A stretch of 51,998 bases of DNA from an uncultured Atopobiaceae bacterium (GTDB lineage: Bacteria > Actinomycetota > Coriobacteriia > Coriobacteriales > Atopobiaceae), in NCBI GenBank assembly GCA_947625405.1, contig CANQOF010000013.1:1-51998 (forward strand). The letters run 5' to 3'. Under the pieces are notes generated by a model. That model was not told the origin of the DNA, did no database searches, and saw only the letters and a list, made by a program, of their open reading frames with translations. The translations under genes were made by a program, and so were the position numbers. Positions 7,655 to 15,606 of this stretch are shown here, one piece after another. Each line of letters starts with the position of its first letter. Position 1 is the first letter of the stretch.

Positions 7655-8893
7655 ATGCCGTTGCCCTGGGTGCCCTTCGTGGCGCTCTTTCTCACGTCCC
7701 TCGCGATGACGCTCGCACTCGTGCCCTTCGTGCGGCGTCTCGCCATCCGCCTCGGCTCTGTGGACTATCCCGGCGGACGCCGCGTGAACACGGTGCCCGT
7801 CCCGCGCATGGGCGGCCTCGCGGTGGTGCTCGCGCTCGCCGTGGCGGCCGGCGTGCAGTGGCTCGGCACCACCTACCTCGACTGGCCCGTGGTCGTGCTC
7901 CCCGCGCCCGGCCTCAGCGTGAACTACTGGGTGCTCGCCGTCTCCGTGCTCATCATCTTCCTCACGGGCTTCATCGATGACCTCGTCTCGCTGCGGCCGC
8001 TCCCCAAGCTTCTCGGGCAGGTCCTCGCGAGCTCCGTGGCCGCCGCCTCCGGTCTCATCGTGGGAGACATCGTGAACCCCATTGCGGGCGGCACCGTCTC
8101 CATCGGTTGGCTCGCCTATCCCGTGACCGTGATCTACCTCGTGGCATTCGCGAACGCGATCAACCTCGTGGACGGTCTCGATGGCCTCGCCTCGGGTCTC
8201 ACGGCGATAGTGAGCCTCTCGATGTTCGTTATCGCCACGAACGAGGCGCGCCTCGACGCGGCTGCGCTCGCGATCGCGCTCACGGGCGCCTGCATCGGCT
8301 TCCTCCGCTACAACTTCAGCCCCGCGGTGATCTTCCTTGGCGATTCGGGAGCGCTCACCTTGGGCTTTGTGCTCGGCTGCGTGTCGTTGCTCTCCGTCAC
8401 GCGCGTCGCGGGCGTGACGATGCTCCTCCTGCCGATCATGCTCGCCGGCATCCCGATCCTCGACACGTTCTCCGCGATCGTCAGGCGCCGGCGCGCCCAC
8501 GTGAGCGTGGGCCAAGCCGACACTGGCCACATCCACCACCGACTCGTGCGCGAGGGCTACGACCCGCGCCAGGCCGTGATCCTCATCTACCTCTGGACGG
8601 CCGTGCTCTGCGTGGGCGCGATCGTGATGACGCGCATCGACTCCTGGACCGACGAGATGCTCGAGCGCACCGTGCTCAAGGTGCTCATCTTCCTCTTCTT
8701 GCTCGCGTTTTCCCTTATCTTCGCGATCCGCCTGCGTCTCTTCACGCCCGTGCTCCTGCACCACTGGGATCCTCGCCGCCGCCGCGATGTGCTCATCACC
8801 CCCGATGATCCGCGCTTCGTGGAGGAAGCCGAGCGCCAAAACCTCCCCGACGCCGAGCTCGAAGCCGAGCGCGCATCCGACAATGGGGAGTAG
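7655..8893 (+). CDS. Undecaprenyl-phosphate sugar-1-phosphate transferase, WecA/TagO/MraY family
   Basis: This membrane enzyme of glycosyltransferase family 4 would transfer a HexNAc-1-phosphate from UDP-sugar to undecaprenyl phosphate, the first step in building a cell-wall glycopolymer. The 412-residue protein has about ten hydrophobic segments. Family motifs are visible: PRMGG near the N-terminus, FIDDL (Mg-binding Asp pair), NAINLVDGLDGLASG, FLGDSGAL, and a cytoplasmic HIHHRL motif typical of WecA/TagO rather than MraY. The ATG follows GAGAGGAGGTGGCGAGGG. The C-terminal ~50 residues are charged and cytoplasmic. The gene stands alone, so the polymer is not identified. GlcNAc as the sugar is inferred from the family. 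Confidence 0.9.
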   Translation: MPLPWVPFVALFLTSLAMTLALVPFVRRLAIRLGSVDYPGGRRVNTVPVPRMGGLAVVLALAVAAGVQWLGTTYLDWPVVVLPAPGLSVNYWVLAVSVLIIFLTGFIDDLVSLRPLPKLLGQVLASSVAAASGLIVGDIVNPIAGGTVSIGWLAYPVTVIYLVAFANAINLVDGLDGLASGLTAIVSLSMFVIATNEARLDAAALAIALTGACIGFLRYNFSPAVIFLGDSGALTLGFVLGCVSLLSVTRVAGVTMLLLPIMLAGIPILDTFSAIVRRRRAHVSVGQADTGHIHHRLVREGYDPRQAVILIYLWTAVLCVGAIVMTRIDSWTDEMLERTVLKVLIFLFLLAFSLIFAIRLRLFTPVLLHHWDPRRRRDVLITPDDPRFVEEAERQNLPDAELEAERASDNGE

Positions 8894-8912
8894 GGTTCGT
8901 ACAGGTACGAAC

Positions 8913-9042
8913 TGGTGGAGATGAAGGGATTCGACGCGGAATTGCTTCGCAATTCCGCTGGGCTCCGGGCTTACAGCCCTTCGCCCTACGAGGAGCCACA
9001 AGGGCTCCTCGCGCCCTCGCGGGTTCGAATCCCTTCATCTCT
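8913..9042. repeat. Inverted repeat built from the tRNA-Ala 3' end
   Basis: Positions 8913-8934 are identical to the first 22 nt at the 3' end of the adjacent tRNA-Ala (as read on the plus strand, 9089-9110). Positions 9021-9042 carry nearly the same sequence in the opposite orientation (GGGTTCGAATCCC...). The ~85 bp between contains perfect hairpins (GCGGAATTG-CTTCG-CAATTCCGC; GAGGAGCC...GGCTCCTC). It looks like a remnant of tRNA-targeted integration, or a tRNA-derived hairpin element. Confidence 0.65.
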
Positions 9043-9053
9043 ATGATCATCAG

Positions 9054-9081
9054 CAAAAAGGCCCGGATAAACCGGGCCTTG
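9054..9081 (-). terminator. Terminator of tRNA-Ala
   Basis: On the minus strand an 8-bp stem AGGCCCGG / CCGGGCCT with loop TTTAT is followed by TTTTTGC, directly downstream of the tRNA 3' end. Confidence 0.8.
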
Positions 9082-9088
9082 CTGGCGA

Positions 9089-9164
9089 TGGTGGAGATGA
9101 AGGGATTCGAACCCTCGGCCTCTGCCATGCGACGGCAGCGCTCTCCCAGCTGAGCTACATCCCC
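9089..9164 (-). tRNA. tRNA-Ala (anticodon CGC), CCA encoded
   Basis: Read on the minus strand, the acceptor stem GGGGATG pairs with CATCTCC and contains G3-U70, the alanine identity pair. The D-arm GCTCAGCTGGGAGAGC, anticodon stem CTGCC/GGCAG, loop GTCGCAT (anticodon CGC) and T-arm GAGGG-TTCGAAT-CCCTT are all intact. Discriminator A and CCA are encoded. Confidence 0.95.
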
Positions 9165-9238
9165 GTGTGGTGCAGGTATTTTCCGACGAAGGGCCGAGGG
9201 TGTCAAACCCCGCGTGGCGCGAGGCTCGAGGCGAGGCG

Positions 9239-9823
9239 CTACGCGAGCTCGTCGGAAATGCGGTCGGCGGAGGTGAGCTCGCGCGCCACGCGGCAGGGCG
9301 AGCCGTAGGCGATCACGCCCGCGGGGATATCGCGCGTCACGACCGAGCCCGCGCCGATGACGGAGCCCTTGCCGATGGTCACGCCGGGCATGATGGTCAC
9401 GTCGCCGCCCACCCACACGTCGTCTTCGATGACGATGGGAGAGGCCTTCTCGAGCCCTGTCGCGCGCTCCTCGGCGTTCAGCGGGTGCTGGGCCGTGTAG
9501 GCGCCGAGGTTCGGGCCGATCTGGCAACGCTTGCCGATGCGAATGCCGCCGCCGTCCATGAGGTAGGCGCCGTGGTTCACGAACGTGCCCTCGCCGATCT
9601 CGATGCGCGAGCCGTAGTCCACGTAGACGGGTGCGAGCACGACGGCGCCCTCGCCGAACTCGGCGAAGAGCCGCTCGAGGAGCTCGCGGGCGCGCTCGAG
9701 CTCGGCGGGGGAGAGCTGGTTGAACTCCCAGGCGAGGGCGTTGCCCTCCGTGCGAAGCGCTTCAAGCGCGGGGTCGCCGGCGTCGTACCACTGTCCCGCG
9801 TCCATCTTCTCGAGTTCGCTCAC
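9239..9823 (-). CDS. Maltose/galactoside O-acetyltransferase family protein (hexapeptide-repeat acyltransferase)
   Basis: This 194-residue protein has the two-part Maa/LacA layout. The N-terminal helical domain contains MDAGQWYDAGDPAL, and a left-handed beta-helix of hexapeptide repeats contains IGEGTFVNHGAY, IGKRCQIGPN and VTIGKGSVIGAGSVV. The catalytic His is in TAQHPLNAEER, corresponding to TAGHPLDPE-R in characterised members. It transfers acetyl from acetyl-CoA to a sugar hydroxyl and is expected to be a cytosolic trimer. The ATG at 9823 follows GAACGGAAGGATTC on the minus strand. The substrate cannot be read from sequence, and the neighbours give no clue. Confidence 0.9.
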   Translation of the reverse strand: MSELEKMDAGQWYDAGDPALEALRTEGNALAWEFNQLSPAELERARELLERLFAEFGEGAVVLAPVYVDYGSRIEIGEGTFVNHGAYLMDGGGIRIGKRCQIGPNLGAYTAQHPLNAEERATGLEKASPIVIEDDVWVGGDVTIMPGVTIGKGSVIGAGSVVTRDIPAGVIAYGSPCRVARELTSADRISDELA

Positions 9824-9918
9824 GAGGAATCCTTCCGTTCAGTCGCGCGTGGATAAGGCGAGATCATGGTAGCGGGCGATTCTCCCTGGCAACGCCACGC
9901 CGAGTGCCACGCCGAGCC

Positions 9919-10190
9919 CTGCGGTGTATCTGGTGGCACGGGTGCGTTTGCGGTGTGCGCAAAAGCGCCGCAGCCACGCTTGCGGTGTGCGAATCGGGCA
10001 AATCCGCGCCGTTTTCACCTAGATTTGCTACACCGCAAGCCCACCCGTGCCACGAAGTACACCGCAAGGCCGTGCGTGGCATGAGCGGCTACACCGCAAG
10101 CCCACCCGTGCCACGAGCTACACCGCAAGCACACCTATGCCACGAGCTCCACCGCAAGCGGGGGCGTGGCACGAGCAGCTACACCGCAAG
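9919..10190. repeat. Phased palindromic repeat array, locus 2 (TACACCGCAA family)
   Basis: The inverted decamer (TGCGGTGTA or TGCGGTGTG with one base before) starts at 9919, 9948 and 9980 (29 and 32 bp apart). After a centre with a GTTTTCACC/AAATC segment, TACACCGCAA starts at 10029, 10058, 10090, 10119, 10148 (one mismatch) and 10180 (29, 32, 29, 29, 32 bp). The 29-bp units carry GTGCCACGA in the spacer, while the 32-bp units carry its reverse complement CGTGGCA. It is not a CRISPR: spacers are related and orientation switches in the middle. Confidence 0.85.
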
Positions 10191-10221
10191 CACACCGCTG
10201 GGACGCAATAGAATCGCGTGC

Positions 10222-11226
10222 ATGGGCTTTCGTGAAACATCCCTGTTGCTCTCGCTTGCGGCGTATGGGCGCTGCGAGCTGTGCCCGCGGCGCTGCGGGG
10301 TGAACCGCGCGGCGGGGGAGCGCGGCGTGTGCGGCGAGACGGCGACGATGCGCGCGGCGCGAGCGGCGCTCCACCTCTGGGAAGAGCCGCCCATCTCGGG
10401 AAACGCCGCCGACGACGCGCTGCCCGCCGCCGAGGCGCGTGACGCGGGCTCGGGTACGATCTTCTTCTCCGGTTGCCCCCTTCGCTGCGTCTATTGCCAA
10501 AACGCCGAGGTGAGCGCGCGCGGCGCCGGCTGGCCGCTCAGCACGGGCGAACTCGCGCGGACGATGCTCGCCCTCGAGGCCCAAGGCGCCCTCAACGTGA
10601 ACCTCGTGACGGCGCTCCACTTCGCGCCACAGGTGGCTCGCGCGGTGCGCGAGGCTCGCGAGCTGGGCCTTTCCATCCCCATCGTGGCGAACACCTCGGG
10701 CTACGAGCGCGCGGAGCTCGTGCGCGCGCTCGCGGGCACGGTGGACGTCTGGCTCACGGACTTCAAGTACGCGAGCCCCGAGCTTGCGGCGCGGCTCTCC
10801 CACGCGCGCGACTACCCAGAGGCCGCGTCAGAGGCGCTCGAGGCGATGGTCGAGGTCGTGGAGGCCGCGGGCGGGCGCGAGGAGGACGAGGCGGGCCACC
10901 TCAGGCGCGGCGTCATCGTGCGCCACCTGCTGCTTCCCGGCGAGGCATCGGACAGCTTCGCCGTGCTCGACCGCGTGGCCGCGCTCGCGCTCGGCCGCTG
11001 CGACCTCTCGCTCATGAACCAATACACGCCGAACGAGGCCTGCCGGCGCGCGGGTGGCGCGCTCGCGGGAAGCGTGGACGACGAGGACTACGAGGCCCTC
11101 ATCGCCTACGCCTACGAGCTCGGCTTCGAGCGCGTGTGGTGGCAGGAAGCGGGGACGGTCTCCGAGAGCTTCGTGCCCGCCTTCGACGGCACCGGCCTTC
11201 CCGGAGAGCATCCCGAGGCGCGCTGA
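10222..11226 (+). CDS. Radical SAM protein of the PflX / PFL-activating-enzyme-like family
   Basis: This 334-residue protein carries the radical SAM signature CPLRCVYC (C-x3-C-x2-C) in GCPLRCVYCQN. A second N-terminal Cys cluster (CELCPRRCGVNR ... GVCGE) may bind an additional Fe-S centre. This arrangement matches the PflX/COG1313 group, related to pyruvate formate-lyase activase but with no settled substrate. Later motifs include VTALHFAPQV, VANTSGYE, DVWLTDFKY and LMNQYTPN. The ATG at 10222 is chosen because upstream frame lies inside the repeat array; no strong ribosome site is visible, so the start is less certain. Nothing links it to the Cys-rich peptides 19 kb away except that radical SAM enzymes do modify such peptides in other systems. 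Confidence 0.85.
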   Translation: MGFRETSLLLSLAAYGRCELCPRRCGVNRAAGERGVCGETATMRAARAALHLWEEPPISGNAADDALPAAEARDAGSGTIFFSGCPLRCVYCQNAEVSARGAGWPLSTGELARTMLALEAQGALNVNLVTALHFAPQVARAVREARELGLSIPIVANTSGYERAELVRALAGTVDVWLTDFKYASPELAARLSHARDYPEAASEALEAMVEVVEAAGGREEDEAGHLRRGVIVRHLLLPGEASDSFAVLDRVAALALGRCDLSLMNQYTPNEACRRAGGALAGSVDDEDYEALIAYAYELGFERVWWQEAGTVSESFVPAFDGTGLPGEHPEAR

Positions 11227-11281
11227 AGGGGTATAGAGCCCTCGAGAGGCACTCACACGCACGCGAATCAAGGAGGCCATC

Positions 11282-11488
11282 ATGGCGGTCTATGATCCCG
11301 AGCCCCTGCCCGTGGGCGAGAAGGAGAAGCTGCAGCGCGAAGAGGCGCTCAAGGAAGAGACGAAGTCCGAGGCGGCCGAGGCCAGCCGCGAGGAGGCGAA
11401 GACCGAGAGGGAACGCCTGCTCGACAAGTGGGAGGCCAAGGAGAGGCAGCGCGCGCTCGAGAAGAAGATCGAGGGCGAAGAGGCGTAG
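11282..11488 (+). CDS. Small highly charged coiled-coil protein, unknown function
   Basis: This is a 68-residue protein rich in Glu, Lys, Arg and Ala, predicted to be one long helix after a short Pro-containing N-terminus (MAVYDPEPLPVGEKEKLQ). The ATG follows AAGGAGGCCATC, a strong ribosome site, which supports it as a real gene. It is followed 38 nt later by another charged helical protein, and the two may form an operon. I do not recognise the family. Confidence 0.65.
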   Translation: MAVYDPEPLPVGEKEKLQREEALKEETKSEAAEASREEAKTERERLLDKWEAKERQRALEKKIEGEEA

Positions 11489-11526
11489 CATTCTGGCCCG
11501 AGCAAGCACTCGGCGTTTGGGGAGCC

Positions 11527-11817
11527 ATGGCCGATCAACAGTTGAGCGATCAGGAACGCGCGGAGCTCGAGGAACTGCGCGCTGAGAAGGCCGCGCGCGA
11601 GGAGGCCGAGGCCGCGGCGCGCGAGCGCGCCGAGCTCGAGCGGCTTCGCGAGGAGCAGGCGCGGGCCGAGCACGACGCGGCCGTGGACGCGCGCATCGAG
11701 GCCGCGCGCCAGCGCATGGAGCCCGACGACGACCTCAAGATGCCCCTTCCCCAGAAGATCATCCTGCTCATCTGCATCGTGGTCTTCGTCGTGGTGCTGT
11801 TCTACTTCTTCTTGTAG
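11527..11817 (+). CDS. Tail-anchored coiled-coil membrane protein, unknown function
   Basis: The 96-residue product has ~65 residues of Glu/Arg/Ala-rich coiled coil and ends in IILLICIVVFVVVLFYFFL. That is a C-terminal membrane helix reaching the last residue, so the topology is tail-anchored with the coil in the cytoplasm. The ATG at 11527 follows GGGGAG. It is paired with the small charged protein just upstream and may interact with it. Family not recognised. Confidence 0.7.
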   Translation: MADQQLSDQERAELEELRAEKAAREEAEAAARERAELERLREEQARAEHDAAVDARIEAARQRMEPDDDLKMPLPQKIILLICIVVFVVVLFYFFL

Positions 11818-12015
11818 TCCCGAAGGTGGTTCTGTATTGATTTCACCGAAGGAGGCCGTGAGGCGATGCACGCGTAGCGCGCGCGGCCTCCGAGCCCGTT
11901 TGGGCAAATGAGAATTGAGGTCGCGCGCGCTTCGCGCGCGGGCGAATGGAGCAGGCTACACTAGCGAGGATCGAGATCGCGCCGCGCGCGATCGTCCCTG
12001 CGTCGAAAGATCGCC

Positions 12016-13512
12016 ATGTCGCTCACCGATCGCACCATCCCCACGGACGTCGCCCTCAACACCGACCTCTACGAGCTCACGATGGCCCAGGCCTTCTTCG
12101 AGAGCGGCCGCGGGCAGGACGAGGCCGTCTTCACCGTCTTCTTCCGCGAGAACCCCTTCGACGGCGGCTATGCCGTGGCCTGCGGCACGGGGCAGATCGC
12201 GGACATGATCGAGAACTTCCGCTACACGCCGGAATCGATCGACTACCTCGCCTCGCTCGAGGCGCCCGGCGGCGGGAAGATGTTCAAGCCCGACTTCCTC
12301 GCCTGGCTCGGCGACTTCGAGCCGAGGGTGACGATCCACGCGGTGCGCGAGGGCGACCTCGTATTTCCGCGTGAGCCGCTCGTGCGCGTGCAGGGAAACG
12401 TCGTGGCCTGCCAGCTCATCGAGACGGCGCTCTTGAACCTCGTGAACTTCCAGACGCTCGTGGCCACGAAGGCAGCGCGCGTGGTGCAGGCGGCCGAGGG
12501 CCACGCGGTGAGCGATTTCGGCCTTCGCCGAGCCCAGGGGCCCGACGGCGGCCTCGCGGTGGCGCGCGCGAGCTACGTGGGCGGCGCGAGCTCCACCTCG
12601 AACGTGCTCGCGGGAAAGATCTACGACATTCCCGTCTTCGGCACCCACGCGCACAGCTGGGTGATGGCCTTCCCCACGGAGATCGAGGCCTTCCGCGCCT
12701 TCGCGGCCTCCATGCCGAACAACTGCACGCTGCTCGTGGACACCTACGACGCCGAGAACGGCATCGAGAACGCGATCGTGGTGGCGAAGGAGATGGAGGC
12801 GCGCGGCGAGCGGCTTCGGGCCGTGCGCCTCGACTCCGGCGATCTCGCGAAGCTCGCGAAGTACGCGCGCCGGCGCTTCGACGAGGAGGGGCTGCCCTAC
12901 GTGGGCGTCTCCGCGTCGAACGACCTCGACGAATACACGATCCAGTCGCTCTTCGCGCAGGGCGCCCCCATCGACAGCTTCGGGGTGGGCACGAAGCTCG
13001 CCACGTGCGATCCGCAGCCCTCGCTCGGCGGCGTCTACAAGCTCACGGCCTTCCGCACGCCCGGCGAGCGCGCCTGGACGCCCACGATGAAGCTCTCCGA
13101 GCAGGCCTTCAAGCGCACGATCCCCGGCGTGCAGCACGTGCTTCGCTACAAAAGCGAGAACGAGGTGCCCATGGGCGACGTCATCGTCTTCGACGACGTG
13201 GCGAGCGATCTCTCCGGCCTCGCGCGCGACGTGCTCGACGGCGACACGATGTACGACTTCACCTCCGGCACGCCGGAGGAGGTGCTCACGCTCATGGTGG
13301 AGGACGGCCACGCCGCGGTGCCGGCCGAGCCGCTCGCGGTGGCGCGAGAGCGCTGCAAGAACGCGCTCATGCACCTCGACCCGGCCATCCGTCGCTTCCT
13401 GAACCCGCAGTTCTACCCGGTGGGGCTCGAGCCGGGGCTCGCGGAGCTCAGGAGCCACCTCACACAGCTCGAGTGGGAGACGGCTCACGCGAGCACGAAG
13501 GACGAAGGCTAG
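12016..13512 (+). CDS. pncB: Nicotinate phosphoribosyltransferase
   Basis: This enzyme converts nicotinate and PRPP to nicotinate mononucleotide with ATP help, the entry step of NAD salvage. The 498-residue protein starts with the family segment ALNTDLYELTMAQAFF and contains FRENPFDGGYAV, ALLNLVNFQTLVATKAAR, FGLRRAQGPDGG, GTHAHSWVMAF, LLVDTYD, RLDSGDLAKLAK, VSASNDLDEY and FGVGTKLATC. These are the conserved core motifs. TACACT at 11956-11961 is a plausible -10 box. The ATG at 12016 is followed closely by argS in the same direction. Confidence 0.95.
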   Translation: MSLTDRTIPTDVALNTDLYELTMAQAFFESGRGQDEAVFTVFFRENPFDGGYAVACGTGQIADMIENFRYTPESIDYLASLEAPGGGKMFKPDFLAWLGDFEPRVTIHAVREGDLVFPREPLVRVQGNVVACQLIETALLNLVNFQTLVATKAARVVQAAEGHAVSDFGLRRAQGPDGGLAVARASYVGGASSTSNVLAGKIYDIPVFGTHAHSWVMAFPTEIEAFRAFAASMPNNCTLLVDTYDAENGIENAIVVAKEMEARGERLRAVRLDSGDLAKLAKYARRRFDEEGLPYVGVSASNDLDEYTIQSLFAQGAPIDSFGVGTKLATCDPQPSLGGVYKLTAFRTPGERAWTPTMKLSEQAFKRTIPGVQHVLRYKSENEVPMGDVIVFDDVASDLSGLARDVLDGDTMYDFTSGTPEEVLTLMVEDGHAAVPAEPLAVARERCKNALMHLDPAIRRFLNPQFYPVGLEPGLAELRSHLTQLEWETAHASTKDEG

Positions 13513-13559
13513 CGCCCCCGCGCGCCCCTCGCCAAAACGAACACGAAAGACGAGACACC

Positions 13560-15419
13560 ATGGCTTCTGTGCCTGTGAAAGACACCCTTGCCGGCCTCCT
13601 CGTGGAGGCGGTCGGCGCCGCGCAGGACGCGGGCGCGCTTCCCGCCTTCGAGGTGGAGGACGCCTTCCTCGAACGCCCCGCGGACGCGAGTCACGGCGAG
13701 TGGTCCTCCACGCTCGCGATGCGCGCCGCGAAGGCCGCGCGTAAGGCGCCGCGGGCGATCGCCGAGGCGATCCTCGCCGCGCTCCCCGCAAACGACGTGG
13801 TGGAGCGCGTGGAGGTGGCGGGCCCCGGGTTCATCAACTTCAAGCTCACCCCCGCCGCGCGCGCGAGCGTGGTGGCCGAGGCGCGCGAGAAGGGAAACGA
13901 CTTCGGGCGCTCCGACGTGGGGCACGGGCAGTCCGTGCAGGTGGAGTTCATCTCGGCGAACCCGGTGGGGCCGATGCACCTCGGCCACGGGCGATGGGCG
14001 GCGCTCGGCGATTCGCTTTGCCGCGTCTTTCGCCATACGAACTACGCCGTTGAGCCCGAGTTCTACGTGAACGACCACGGAAGCCAGCTCGACGTCTTCG
14101 GCGCCTCCATCGGCGAGCGCTACCTCCAGCTCGCGGGCCTCATGGCAAAGGAGGGGCTCGATCTCGCCGGCGCGCGCGAGCGCCTGCTCGCCGACCGCGA
14201 GGCCTTCGTGGCGGACGAGGACGACGCGCACCCCGAGGCGCACCCGCTCATGGACGCCTTCAACGAGCACCTCGGCGGAAACGCCTACGGCGGCGACTAC
14301 GTGGTGGACATCGCCGCGCGCTTCCTCGAAACCGATGGCACGCAATGGGTGGATCAACCGGCCGAGGAGCGCAACCTCTCCTTCCGCGAGCGCGGTTATC
14401 AGATGATGCTCGACGAGATGGAGAAGACCTGCGCCGACGTGCGCTGCCACTTCGACATGTGGTTCTCCGAGCGCTCGCTCTACGCGAAGGACGCCGACGG
14501 CACCTCGCAGGTGAGCCGCGCCTTCGACAAGCTCCGCGAGATGGGCTACCTCTTCGAGGCCGAGGGGGCGCTGTGGTTCCGCTCGACCGCGCTCGGCGAC
14601 GATAAGGACCGCGTGCTCATCAAGGCGAACGGCGAGTACACGTACTTCGCCTCCGACGTGGCCTACCACTGGAACAAGTTCCAGCGCGTGGACCACGTGA
14701 TCGACATCTGGGGTGCCGACCACCACGGCTACATCGCCCGCGTGCGCGCCGCGTGCGACGCGCTCGGCTACGAGGGCCGCTTCGAGGTGCTGCTCGGGCA
14801 GTTCGTGAACCTGCTGCGAAACGGCGTGCCGGTGCGCATGTCGAAGCGCAAGGGGACGATGATCACCTTCCGCGAGCTCATCGACGAGGTGGGCGCGGAC
14901 GCCACGCGCTTCACGCTCATGAGCCGCTCCTCGAACCAGACGATCGACTTCGACATCGAGAAGGTGAAGCAGAAGAACGCGGACAATCCCGTCTACTACG
15001 TGCAGTACGCGCACGCGCGCATCTGCTCGGTGCTGCGCCGCGCCGCCGCGCGAAGGGGCGCCGAGGACGCCGAGCGCCTCGGGGCCGACGCCGCCGCGCT
15101 GAGGGCGATCGGCGAGGACGTGGACCTCTCGCTCCTCTCGGGCGAGGAGGAGGCCGCGCTCTGCCGCAAGCTCGACGAGTTCGGCGACCTCGTCGCCGGC
15201 TGCGCGCGAGACCGCGCCCCCTTCCGCATCACCCACTACCTGCAGGAACTCGCCTCCGCGTTCCACGGCTTCTACACCGCCTGCCCGATTCTGCCACGCG
15301 AGAGGCGCCCTCTTTCCGAGGCGCTCTCGCAGGCGAGGCTCGCGGCGTGCGACGCGGTGCGCATCACGCTCGAGGTGGGCCTCTCGCTCATCGGCGTCTC
15401 GGCCCCGGAGACGATGTAG
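13560..15419 (+). CDS. argS: Arginyl-tRNA synthetase
   Basis: This 619-residue class I aminoacyl-tRNA synthetase charges tRNA-Arg. An N-terminal Add-1 domain contains GPGFINFKL. The catalytic HIGH motif appears as HLGHGR in NPVGPMHLGHGRW, and the KMSKS motif as RMSKRKG. WGADHHGYIARV and YVQYAHARI precede the C-terminal helical DALR anticodon-binding domain. The ATG at 13560 starts MASVPVKDTLAGLL, 47 nt after pncB, with a weak ribosome site (AAAGACGAGACACC). An upstream in-frame extension lies over pncB and is rejected. Confidence 0.95.
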   Translation: MASVPVKDTLAGLLVEAVGAAQDAGALPAFEVEDAFLERPADASHGEWSSTLAMRAAKAARKAPRAIAEAILAALPANDVVERVEVAGPGFINFKLTPAARASVVAEAREKGNDFGRSDVGHGQSVQVEFISANPVGPMHLGHGRWAALGDSLCRVFRHTNYAVEPEFYVNDHGSQLDVFGASIGERYLQLAGLMAKEGLDLAGARERLLADREAFVADEDDAHPEAHPLMDAFNEHLGGNAYGGDYVVDIAARFLETDGTQWVDQPAEERNLSFRERGYQMMLDEMEKTCADVRCHFDMWFSERSLYAKDADGTSQVSRAFDKLREMGYLFEAEGALWFRSTALGDDKDRVLIKANGEYTYFASDVAYHWNKFQRVDHVIDIWGADHHGYIARVRAACDALGYEGRFEVLLGQFVNLLRNGVPVRMSKRKGTMITFRELIDEVGADATRFTLMSRSSNQTIDFDIEKVKQKNADNPVYYVQYAHARICSVLRRAAARRGAEDAERLGADAAALRAIGEDVDLSLLSGEEEAALCRKLDEFGDLVAGCARDRAPFRITHYLQELASAFHGFYTACPILPRERRPLSEALSQARLAACDAVRITLEVGLSLIGVSAPETM

Positions 15420-15606
15420 GGGTGCTCGCGCGGCGGAAAGGTCGTTTCCCGGGTCGCGTCATCGCAGCTCGGCTGTGCTACACTGCGCGTCGAGCTCAAG
15501 GGCTCGTCTCTCCATGAAGCCGCCAACCACGCTTCGGCGGCACTCCTCCCTGAGATCCACGTTTCCAAGTGAAAGTGCGCGTGGCATAGCCGTTGGAAGG
15601 AAACCC

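Noticed and set aside
9919-10190. CRISPR-like array of regularly spaced repeats
   Set aside because: Spacers are related to each other, repeats are only 10-11 bp, orientation reverses at the centre, and no cas genes are present.
9904-10221. N-terminal extension of the radical SAM gene through the repeat array
   Set aside because: The frame over the repeats is not conserved in character and has no ribosome site; the family fold begins at the ATG at 10222.
10222-11226. Radical SAM protein as the maturase of the Cys-rich peptides
   Set aside because: It matches the PflX-like group, lacks a SPASM-type Cys-rich C-terminus or RiPP recognition element that I can see, and lies 19 kb away.
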